A DNA stretch of 8,763 bases from Actinobacteria bacterium 13_1_20CM_4_69_9 (lineage in GTDB: Bacteria; Actinomycetota; Thermoleophilia; Gaiellales; Gaiellaceae), in NCBI GenBank assembly GCA_001920085.1, contig MNJC01000111.1:1-8763 (forward strand), read 5' to 3'. Numbering within the stretch: position 1 is the stretch's first letter; each line of letters opens with the position of its first letter. Positions 1 through 5,373 of this stretch are shown in pieces. Below the pieces are notes generated by a model that ran no database searches, was not told where the DNA came from, and worked only from the letters and a program-made list of their open reading frames with translations. The position numbers were made by a program, and so were the translations under genes.

Positions 1-138
1 GTCGGCGAGCCGCGTGTGCAGCGCGCCCGAGTCGGCCGTCGAATAGACGGCAACCGCTTCGATGCCGAGCTCGTGCAGGGCGCGGATGACCCGGACCGCA
101 ATCTCGCCGCGGTTTGCGACCAGCACGCGCGAGAACAT
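1..138 (-). CDS. accC: Biotin carboxylase, N-terminal 46 residues (runs off left edge)
   Basis: Biotin carboxylase is the ATP-dependent subunit that puts CO2 from bicarbonate onto the biotin of a carrier protein, for acetyl-CoA/acyl-CoA carboxylase or a related biotin enzyme. Only the first 46 residues are in the window. They begin MFSRVLVANRGEIAVRVIRA, the highly conserved start of the biotin carboxylase N-terminal Rossmann-like domain, and continue into the segment ending HTRLAD (residues 41-46). The ATG at 138-136 is chosen because the family starts almost exactly here. No Shine-Dalgarno sequence is visible in front of it. The accC frame stays open upstream through the whole spacer into the carrier gene, but it has no ATG, GTG or TTG there. 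The carrier gene lies upstream on the same strand, so the two probably form an operon. Identity is near certain; which carboxylase it serves cannot be told from this fragment. Confidence 0.93.
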   Translation of the reverse strand, partial: MFSRVLVANRGEIAVRVIRALHELGIEAVAVYSTADSGALHTRLAD

Positions 139-140
139 CG

Positions 141-182
141 CTAGAGCGCGTCGCCGGACATCGCTTGCGATGTCCGCACTAG
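141..182. repeat. CTAG-bounded 42-base element with perfect hairpin, between carrier gene and accC
   Basis: The element starts with CTAG at 141-144 and ends with CTAG at 179-182. Inside, CGGACATCG (155-163) pairs perfectly with CGATGTCCG (168-176) around a four-base loop. The ten-base word CTAGAGCGCG occurs at 141-150 and again at 179-188. There is no T-run on either side in either direction, so it does not look like an intrinsic terminator. It resembles a REP-type intergenic palindrome, or a tiny miniature element flanked by a 4-base CTAG duplication. It lies within the accB-accC transcript and could affect processing or relative expression, which is inference. Confidence 0.5.
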
Positions 183-183
183 A

Positions 184-210
184 GCGCGCACCGGCTTCGC
201 CGGTGGGCGC
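184..210. repeat. Second hairpin in the accB-accC spacer
   Basis: GCGCGCACCGGC (184-195) pairs with GCCGGTGGGCGC (199-210) around a TTC loop. This is a 12-base stem with a single G-G mismatch, and the inner seven pairs are perfect. It directly follows the second CTAGAGCGCG copy, so the spacer is two hairpins each introduced by the same ten-base word. No T-run follows on either strand. It is probably an intergenic palindromic repeat rather than a terminator. Confidence 0.45.
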
Positions 211-254
211 GATTTCATCACGCTGGCCAAGAGCTGAACATACGGACCTTCCAC

Positions 255-2075
255 CTAGAGGGCGTCCATCGGTCTGCCGCTTACCGGCTCGAGCTCGAAC
301 AGAAGCTGGCCGAACTCGACAGGCTGCGCGTTCTCGACGAGGATCGACCGGACGATTCCGTCGACGTCGGCCTTCACCTCGTTCATCAGCTTCATCGCCT
401 CGAGGATGCAAAGCGTCTGGCCCGTGCCGACGGCCTGACCCTCTTCGACGAACGGCGGCGCGCCCGGCTGGGCAGCGCGGTAGAACGTCCCGACCATCGG
501 GGCCTCGACACGGACGAGGCCATTCGATGACGGCACAGTCGCCGGCAGCTCGGTGTCGTCCGGCGGCGCGAGCGATGCGGCCTCCCGAGCCGGCTGAACC
601 GGTGCGCGGTCGTCGGTACGCCGCACCGACACGCGCATCCCGGACTCCTCGATCGTGACCTCGCCGATGCCGGTCTCCTGGACGATGCGAACGAGCTCGC
701 GGATCCGCTCCGCACGCGCCTGATCGACGCCGCCCGTGGCGAGCGTCTCGTCGCCGGCCGAGCGGCCGCGGATCGTGTGCAGCAGCGGCTCGGCGTCGTC
801 GCCGAAGAGCCCGAGCAACAGCAGCTCTTCCTCGCTCGACGCGAGGCCTTCGGCCTGTGCGCGAACTTCCTGGAGGCCGAGCGGTGCTGCGTTCTCGGCC
901 GACTCGGGGTCGGCCGTCAGCGCGACGGCGCGGCGCACGTTCTTGTCGATCGGCGCCGGCGGCGTGCCGAGCCTGCCCTCGACGAGGCGCCGCACGTCGT
1001 CGACCACCACCGAGTAACGGTTTGCCGAGAGCACGTTGAGCAGCGCCTGCGATCCCAGGACGTGGCCGATCGGCGACGCGAGGGGCGGGTAGCCCACCTC
1101 GGCCCGGATGCGCACGAGCTCTTCGATCGCCTCGTCGAGGCGGTCCGCAGCGCCCTGCGTGCGGAGGCTCGACTCGAGCGTCGTGACGAGGCTGGCCGGC
1201 AGGTCGTGCTGCGCGGCTCGGACCGCGATGCGCGGAGCGAGCGGCGTGACCGGCTCGTCGCCGATGTACTCGTCGACGACGTCGGATGCCTCCCAGAGAG
1301 CGGACACGTCGACGTCGCACTCGAGGCCGAGACCGATGAGCGCTTCGGCGATCGCCTCACCGGACACCCGGTGCAGCGACAGGGCGATCGGATAGACGGC
1401 ACAGGCGATCAGCTCGGCGCCCGCGCGCGCAGCCTCGAGCGCGGCCGCGAGCGCATTCCCCGCGGAGCCCTGGCAGTAGATCCCGATCGGGAGCTTCGTC
1501 GTCTCGCGCAGGCCGGTCACGAGCTCGCGGGCTCGATGCGGCTGCAGCGATCCGGTCGGGTCGTGCAGGAGGATGCGCGCCGCGCCGAGGTTCGGCAGCT
1601 CGCGTGCCTGCTCCATGAGCGGATCGGTCTCACCCGTGCGCCCCGGGCTGTAGACGAGGCCGGCCTCGAACTCGCCGCCCGCCTTCGCGACCGCGTCGGC
1701 CGCCTCCCGCAGGTTCGACACGTCGTTGAGCGGATCGTGAAGGCGGAAGACGTCGATGCCGTTCGCGGCGGCGGACGCGATGAAGCGGCGGATGAAGTCG
1801 TCGTCGACCGGACGGGAGCCCACGAGGAAACGACCGCGCAGCGCGAGGCCGAGCGGCGTCTCGACGCGCGACTTCAATGCACGGATCCGTTCCCACGGGC
1901 TCTCGACCCCACGCCGGACGGCACTCTCGAAACAGCCGCCGCCGGAGACCTCGAGGTAGGCGAAGCCGGCTCTGTCGAGGATCTCCGCGATGCGCAGCTG
2001 CTCGGCGGTGGGCAGGCGTCCGGCGAGGGGCTCCTGCCCGAGCAGCCGGACGGTCGTGTCCGCCAGGCCGGGCAT
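255..2075 (-). CDS. Biotin carboxyl carrier protein fused to a catalytically degenerate carboxyltransferase domain
   Basis: This 606-residue protein has three parts. Residues 4-245 align along their length with the TIM-barrel carboxyltransferase of pyruvate carboxylase/oxaloacetate decarboxylase alpha: ADTTVR near the start, SPWERIRALK (59-68), LRGRFLVG (79-86), NGIDVFRLHDPLND (105-118). Residues ~275-385 match the following PYC/OADA domain (DRLDEAIEEL, VGYPPLASP, LGTPPAPID). Residues ~457-606 are an AccB-type carrier: the N-terminal IRELVRIVQETGI segment, a proline-rich linker, then APMVGTFYRA and the biotinylation motif EAMKLMNE with K562 as the biotin site. The metal ligands and catalytic threonine are lost: Asp to L11, carbamylated Lys to H171, the two His to Y200 and Q202, Thr to L234. 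The carrier half should therefore work with AccC, but the carboxyltransferase half should not catalyse transfer. The ATG at 2075 fits the family start and a leaderless -10 box. It is probably accB-like; the role of the dead domain is unknown. Confidence 0.9.
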   Translation of the reverse strand: MPGLADTTVRLLGQEPLAGRLPTAEQLRIAEILDRAGFAYLEVSGGGCFESAVRRGVESPWERIRALKSRVETPLGLALRGRFLVGSRPVDDDFIRRFIASAAANGIDVFRLHDPLNDVSNLREAADAVAKAGGEFEAGLVYSPGRTGETDPLMEQARELPNLGAARILLHDPTGSLQPHRARELVTGLRETTKLPIGIYCQGSAGNALAAALEAARAGAELIACAVYPIALSLHRVSGEAIAEALIGLGLECDVDVSALWEASDVVDEYIGDEPVTPLAPRIAVRAAQHDLPASLVTTLESSLRTQGAADRLDEAIEELVRIRAEVGYPPLASPIGHVLGSQALLNVLSANRYSVVVDDVRRLVEGRLGTPPAPIDKNVRRAVALTADPESAENAAPLGLQEVRAQAEGLASSEEELLLLGLFGDDAEPLLHTIRGRSAGDETLATGGVDQARAERIRELVRIVQETGIGEVTIEESGMRVSVRRTDDRAPVQPAREAASLAPPDDTELPATVPSSNGLVRVEAPMVGTFYRAAQPGAPPFVEEGQAVGTGQTLCILEAMKLMNEVKADVDGIVRSILVENAQPVEFGQLLFELEPVSGRPMDAL

Positions 2076-2081
2076 GCGGGG

Positions 2082-2087
2082 AGCCTA
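2082..2087 (-). promoter_or_regulatory. -10 box of the carrier gene, placed for leaderless transcription
   Basis: On the minus strand the hexamer TAGGCT (TANNNT type) lies exactly at positions -12 to -7 if transcription starts at the A of the ATG at 2075. No Shine-Dalgarno sequence lies between the box and the ATG. I see no convincing -35 element. The same hexamer at the same distance precedes aroC. Confidence 0.6.
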
Positions 2088-2116
2088 ACGCCGAGGCGCC
2101 GACAGAGGACGTTAGG
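2084..2116. promoter_or_regulatory. Inverted repeat joining the two divergent promoters
   Basis: CCTAACG (2084-2090) and CGTTAGG (2110-2116) are perfect inverted copies separated by 19 bases, in a 49-base divergent intergenic region. Each half overlaps the -10 box of one gene. It could be a regulator operator, or simply two similar promoters facing away from each other. Confidence 0.45.
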
Positions 2117-2118
2117 TT
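2113..2118 (+). promoter_or_regulatory. -10 box of the MBL-HIT pair, placed for leaderless transcription
   Basis: TAGGTT (TANNNT type) occupies -12 to -7 relative to the ATG at 2125. This predicts an mRNA starting at or next to the start codon. The intervening TTACGG holds no ribosome binding site. No good -35 element is visible at the usual distance. Confidence 0.6.
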
Positions 2119-2124
2119 TTACGG

Positions 2125-2727
2125 ATGGACGTGCAGGAGCTGCGGCCGGGGCTCTGGCGCTGGACGGGAATGCATCCGCAGTGGGACCACGCCGAGCACT
2201 GGGGGCCGGAGGTCGCCTCGGTCTACGCCGAGCTCGACGACGCCGTCGTCGTCGTCGATCCGCTCGTGCCGGAAGACGAGGAGGACCGCTTCTGGGCCGC
2301 GCTCGACCGCGACGTCGAGCGGAGCGCCCGGCCGCTCCACGTGCTGCTCACGGTGCACTGGCATGAGCGGAGCGTCGCGGCGGTGCTCGATCGCTATCAC
2401 GCCCGGCTGTGGCGACCCGAGGACAAAGGCGAGCTCCCGATCGGGGTGCGCGCAGAAACGGTGACGGGCAGCGATTGGGTCGAGGCGCTCTTCTTCCTCG
2501 AGCCGCACCGCGCGCTCGTCGCCGGCGACCTGCTGATCGGGACCGCCGGCGGCGTCGAGCTGCCGCTCGACTGGTTCCCGAAGGACGAGCGCGTCTGGGC
2601 CGAGAACGAGCTGAAGCCCGAGCTACGGGAGCGGCTCGGCGCGCTGCCGATCGAGCTCGTGCTCGTCTCCCATGGCGATCCCGTGCTCTCGGACGGCGCC
2701 GAGGCCGTCCGCGCGGCGCTGTCATGA
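2125..2727 (+). CDS. Metallo-beta-lactamase-fold protein with altered metal-binding motif
   Basis: This 200-residue protein has the pattern of a small metallo-beta-lactamase-fold hydrolase. It has an N-terminal strand region (LRPGLWRW, residues 6-13), then AVVVVDPLVP (40-49), the strand LHVLLTVHWH ending in a histidine pair (71-80), LVAGDLLIG (131-139) and LVLVSHGDPVL (178-188). The usual HxHxDH motif is here H78-W-H80-E-R-S: the first two histidines remain, but the Asp and third His are replaced by R82 and S83. D135 of the GD motif and H183 of the SHG motif are present. At most one metal site looks complete, so hydrolase activity is uncertain and no substrate can be named. The ATG at 2125 fits the -10 box seven bases upstream. 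The stop overlaps the next start as ATGA, so it is cotranscribed and likely translationally coupled to the HIT gene. Fold assignment is good; function is unknown. Confidence 0.8.
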   Translation: MDVQELRPGLWRWTGMHPQWDHAEHWGPEVASVYAELDDAVVVVDPLVPEDEEDRFWAALDRDVERSARPLHVLLTVHWHERSVAAVLDRYHARLWRPEDKGELPIGVRAETVTGSDWVEALFFLEPHRALVAGDLLIGTAGGVELPLDWFPKDERVWAENELKPELRERLGALPIELVLVSHGDPVLSDGAEAVRAALS

Positions 2728-3257
2728 GGACGCGCACCGTCGACTTCGACACCGTGCGCGAGCAGCTCGCGGGTCGCTGCTTCATCTGTGAGCTGCTCGC
2801 CGGCAACCCCGAGTTCCCGCACCACGTCGTCTACGAGGACGACCATGCGATCGCGTTCCTCAACCGCTACCCGGCGCTCTACGGCTACGTCCTCGTCGCG
2901 CCACGGGAGCACCGGGAGGAGGTGACGGGCGACTTCACGCGCGCCGAGTACCTGCGCTTGCAGGCACTCGTTCATCGCGTCGGCGAGGCGATCCGCCGGG
3001 TCGTTCCGACGGAACGGCTGTACGTCCTGAGCCTCGGCAGCCGGCAGGGAAACCGGCACGTCCATTGGCACCTCGCTCCGTTGCCGCCCGGCATCCCGTT
3101 CGACCGGCAGCAGCTCGCGGCGCTCGACACGAACGTCTGCCTCGATCTGTCCGATGCGGAGCTCAACGAGCTCGCGTCAAAGATTCGCGACGCGATCTCG
3201 GCCTCAGCCGAAGAGCCGTATCCGATCGACGACCAGCCACGGTTCGAAGAACCGTGA
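2724..3257 (+). CDS. HIT-family (histidine triad) nucleotide hydrolase/transferase
   Basis: This 177-residue soluble protein carries the histidine triad signature HVHWHLAPLPPG at residues 112-123, with H112, H114 and H116; H114 would be the nucleophile that forms a nucleotidyl intermediate. Near the N-terminus, CFIC (C19 and C22) matches the zinc-site cysteines common in bacterial HIT proteins. It is followed by family-typical strands: HVVYEDDHAIAFLN (34-47) and YGYVLVAPREHRE (53-65). Family members cleave dinucleoside polyphosphates or nucleoside phosphoramidates; the exact substrate here is not readable. The ATG at 2724 overlaps the upstream stop as ATGA, and the HIT homology begins about 18 residues in, so this start is preferred to further upstream ones. 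Its last 54 bases overlap, tail to tail, the end of the 2H-phosphoesterase gene on the other strand, and a perfect palindrome spans the stop codon. Confidence 0.92.
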   Translation: MRTRTVDFDTVREQLAGRCFICELLAGNPEFPHHVVYEDDHAIAFLNRYPALYGYVLVAPREHREEVTGDFTRAEYLRLQALVHRVGEAIRRVVPTERLYVLSLGSRQGNRHVHWHLAPLPPGIPFDRQQLAALDTNVCLDLSDAELNELASKIRDAISASAEEPYPIDDQPRFEEP

Positions 3258-3761
3258 CTTCGCGACCGGGACGTCGCAGACGACCACCTCTTCGACCAGC
3301 CCGCTGCCGAGCTCGACGTCACGGTGCGGAAGGAGCGCATCGCGCAACGCATCGGGCCGTTCCGCCCGGCGGAAGTAACCGATGCTCAGGTGCGGCAGGA
3401 ACGGCGAGGGCGGGAACGGCGCGTCAGGCTCCGGATGCGCCTCCACGATCGCAGCGTCGTGGAAGCAATTCACGCCGCGGTAGATGATCGTGAACGGCGC
3501 GACGTCACGCCATTCCTCCGCGCGCGGTGGCGCGCTGACGTGCAGGAAGTGCCCGGGCACCGCCGCGACCCATTCGAGACCAGCGAGGGACTGCTGCACG
3601 CTGCGCACGGCCTCCTTCACCTGAGGCGGCGGCACGACGAGCCAGCACCGTGCGGTCTCGTCCGGGACGTTCGACAGGGAGTCCCAGAACGACTCGAGCG
3701 GTTCCCGGCGCCCGAGGAAGTGCGCCCACGCCTCCTCGAAGCTGTTGAAGAAGCGGCCTAT
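3204..3761 (-). CDS. Compact 2H phosphoesterase / 2'-5' RNA ligase-like protein, start codon non-standard
   Basis: The protein has two H-x-S motifs, HVS (residues 74-76) and HLS (124-126, in FLPHLSIGYF), the mark of the 2H phosphoesterase (LigT/ThpR) superfamily, which acts on 2',3'- or 1'',2''-cyclic phosphates and 2'-5' linkages. RCWLVVPPPQVKEAV (38-52) matches the family's first strand and helix. The only ATG, GTG or TTG in this frame after the preceding stop is GTG at 3635, which would cut that strand in half. Coding character (almost every codon ends in G or C) continues upstream to about 3758, giving GRFFNSFEEAWAHF. The boundary codon is ATA at 3761-3759, which overlaps the TAG stop of efp as ATAG. 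I therefore extend to 3761; CTG at 3677 is the other candidate. The motif spacing of 50 residues is short for the family. The gene follows efp and overlaps the HIT gene tail to tail. Confidence 0.75.
   Translation of the reverse strand: MGRFFNSFEEAWAHFLGRREPLESFWDSLSNVPDETARCWLVVPPPQVKEAVRSVQQSLAGLEWVAAVPGHFLHVSAPPRAEEWRDVAPFTIIYRGVNCFHDAAIVEAHPEPDAPFPPSPFLPHLSIGYFRRAERPDALRDALLPHRDVELGSGLVEEVVVCDVPVAKSRFFEPWLVVDRIRLFG
3238..3256. terminator. Perfect palindrome at the tail-to-tail junction, possible bidirectional transcription stop
   Basis: CACGGTTC (3238-3245) and GAACCGTG (3249-3256) form a perfect eight-base-pair hairpin around GAA. It lies inside the last codons of the HIT gene, up to its TGA, and inside the coding sequence of the convergent 2H gene. 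Being symmetric it would fold in both transcripts. No T-run follows, so intrinsic termination is uncertain; mutual termination or mRNA 3'-end protection is an inference from position. Confidence 0.4.
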
Positions 3762-4324
3762 GCCCGCGAGATATACCGCTTCTCGCGCGGGTCGACCTTG
3801 ATGCGGTCGCCCGTGTTCACGAAGAGCGGGACCTGCACGACGGCGCCGGTCTCGAGCGTCGCCGCCTTCGTGACGTTCGAGACGGTGTCGCCCTTCACGC
3901 CCGGCTCCGTCTCCGACACGGCCAGCTCGACGGAGGCCGGCAGCTGCACGCCGGACGGCTCGCCGTTCACGAGGAGCATCTGGATCGATCCCGACGGGAG
4001 CATGAACTCGAGCGCGTCCTCGACGACGCTGTGCGGCAGCGACGTCTGCTCGTACGTGTCCTGGTCCATGAAGACGACCTCATCCCCGGCGTCGTAGAGG
4101 TACTGCATGTCCTTCGTCTCCGTGCGGACGCGCGAGAACTTCTCGCCGGCGCGGAAGGTGCGGTCGACGACCGCGCCGCTGCCGAGCGACTTCAGCTTCG
4201 TCCTGACGAAGGCGCCGCCTTTACCCGGCTTGACGTGCTGGAAGTCGACAATGCGCCAGACGCCGCCCTCGAGCTCGATGTGCATCCCGTTCTTGAACTG
4301 GTTCGTGTTGACGGTCTCCGCCAT
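3758..4324 (-). CDS. efp: Translation elongation factor P
   Basis: EF-P binds stalled ribosomes between the P and E sites and promotes peptide bonds at consecutive prolines. The 188-residue sequence is full length and typical throughout. It starts MAETVNTNQFKNG, has the domain I tip loop VKPGKGGAFVRTKLK (31-45) with K35 at the position that is post-translationally modified in other bacteria, PGVKGDTVSN (141-150), and the domain III end VPLFVNTGDRIKVDPREKRY (165-184). The ATG at 4324 is 11 bases after the pepP stop, and no Shine-Dalgarno sequence precedes it on this strand. The frame is open further upstream but that part is antisense-like and arginine-rich. The tip is KPGKGGA, not the PGKGP form described for an actinobacterial EF-P subfamily said to work unmodified. 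No modification enzyme is in the window. Placement after pepP and near accB-accC matches an old, widespread gene order. Confidence 0.98.
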   Translation of the reverse strand: MAETVNTNQFKNGMHIELEGGVWRIVDFQHVKPGKGGAFVRTKLKSLGSGAVVDRTFRAGEKFSRVRTETKDMQYLYDAGDEVVFMDQDTYEQTSLPHSVVEDALEFMLPSGSIQMLLVNGEPSGVQLPASVELAVSETEPGVKGDTVSNVTKAATLETGAVVQVPLFVNTGDRIKVDPREKRYISRA

Positions 4325-4335
4325 CTGGCAGGAGG

Positions 4336-5373
4336 CTAGCCGACGGTGATCAGGTCCTTGCGGAAGCCGGTGAAGTTCTCGACGCCGGCGTTGGTGACGA
4401 CGACGTTGTCCTCGATGCGGATCCCGGCGCGGCCCTCCAGATAGACGCCCGGCTCGACGGTGACGACGTTCCCGCGTGCGAGCGTGTCCGTCGACTCGGT
4501 CGACATCCGCGGCGCCTCGTGGATCTCGAGCCCGAGACCGTGCCCCAGCCCGTGGCCGAACATCCCGGCAAACGGCGTGGCATCGATGACGCCCCGCGCC
4601 GCGGCGTCCGCGTCGACTCCCGCGATGCCCGCGCGGATTGCCTCCAACCCCGCCTCCTGCGCCGCCAGCACGACCGCGTAGGCCTCCTTGACCACCCCGT
4701 CTGTCGATCCGGTCATGAAGGTTCGCGTGTAGTCGGAGCTGTACGCGTCGACAGTGCAGCCCGTGTCGATCACCAGCGTCTCGCCCGCGCGGATCTCGCG
4801 GGCGGTCGCGCGGGCATGCGGCCGGGCGGAGTTGGGGCCGGACGCGACGATGCTCTCGAAGGCGACCCGGTCGGCGCCTTCCTCGCGGAAGAGCTGCTCG
4901 ATCGTCCACGCAACCTCCCGCTCGCTGCGCCCGACGAAGCGCTCCTCCGTCAGGCGCTCGAACATGCGGTCGGTGATCTCGCACGCCCGCCTGATCGCCG
5001 CCAGCTCGTGCTCTTCCTTGACGGCGCGCAGACGCTCGACGAGACCGCGCCTCGGCACCGGCTCCACCGACCCCGAGCCGAGCGTCTCCCAGGCCGAGTA
5101 CGACATGTAGTCCGCCTCGAAACCGATACGCCCGGACAGCCGCTCGGCGAGATCCCAGAGCAGGGCGCGCCTCGTCTCCTCGAAGCGGACCCCGTCGACG
5201 GCACGCGCGGCCTCGGCGTACCTGAAGTCGGCGAACAACCGCACGCCGTCGGGCTCCACGAGCAACGCGGCGTTCGAGCTCTTGAATCCGAACAGGTAGT
5301 AGACGTTCGTCGGGTTCGTGACGAGCAGCGGCTCCTCGAGCGAGACACGCAGCCGGTCGATGCGCGCGGTCAC
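4336..5373 (-). CDS. pepP: M24-family metallopeptidase, aminopeptidase P (Xaa-Pro aminopeptidase) type
   Basis: Predicted to remove the N-terminal residue from peptides whose second residue is proline. It has 345 residues: a creatinase-like N-terminal domain (about 1-115, with NPTNVYYLFGF and LFADFRYAEAA) and a pita-bread catalytic domain (about 120-345). The five metal ligands of the dinuclear site are present: D203 in VIDTGC, D214 in SSDYTRTF, H278 in GHGLGHGLGLEIHE, E307 in VTVEPGVY, and E321 in GIRIEDNVVV. H285 is also in place. The start is GTG at 5373, overlapping the aroQ stop as GTGA, with a purine-rich GGGAAG a few bases upstream that can serve as ribosome binding site; this is the best such site in the window. 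Length is that of the short bacterial Xaa-Pro peptidases found next to efp in many genomes. Dipeptidase versus aminopeptidase specificity cannot be decided from sequence. Confidence 0.93.
   Translation of the reverse strand: MTARIDRLRVSLEEPLLVTNPTNVYYLFGFKSSNAALLVEPDGVRLFADFRYAEAARAVDGVRFEETRRALLWDLAERLSGRIGFEADYMSYSAWETLGSGSVEPVPRRGLVERLRAVKEEHELAAIRRACEITDRMFERLTEERFVGRSEREVAWTIEQLFREEGADRVAFESIVASGPNSARPHARATAREIRAGETLVIDTGCTVDAYSSDYTRTFMTGSTDGVVKEAYAVVLAAQEAGLEAIRAGIAGVDADAAARGVIDATPFAGMFGHGLGHGLGLEIHEAPRMSTESTDTLARGNVVTVEPGVYLEGRAGIRIEDNVVVTNAGVENFTGFRKDLITVG

Noticed and set aside
155..210. Hairpins in the accB-accC spacer as intrinsic terminators
   Set aside because: No T-run follows either stem on either strand, and accC directly downstream needs to be transcribed.
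777..2366. 529-codon open frame on the plus strand
   Set aside because: It is antisense to the carrier protein gene, rich in Arg/Ala/Asp/Val with no recognisable domain, and runs through the divergent promoter. It is a GC-rich shadow of the real minus-strand gene.
3324..4097. 257-codon open frame on the plus strand opposite the 2H gene and efp
   Set aside because: The opposite strand encodes clear protein families with strong codon bias; this frame shows none.
4325..4984. Upstream extension of the efp frame
   Set aside because: The extra residues are Arg/Gly-rich antisense-like sequence inside pepP, and EF-P homology begins exactly at the ATG at 4324.
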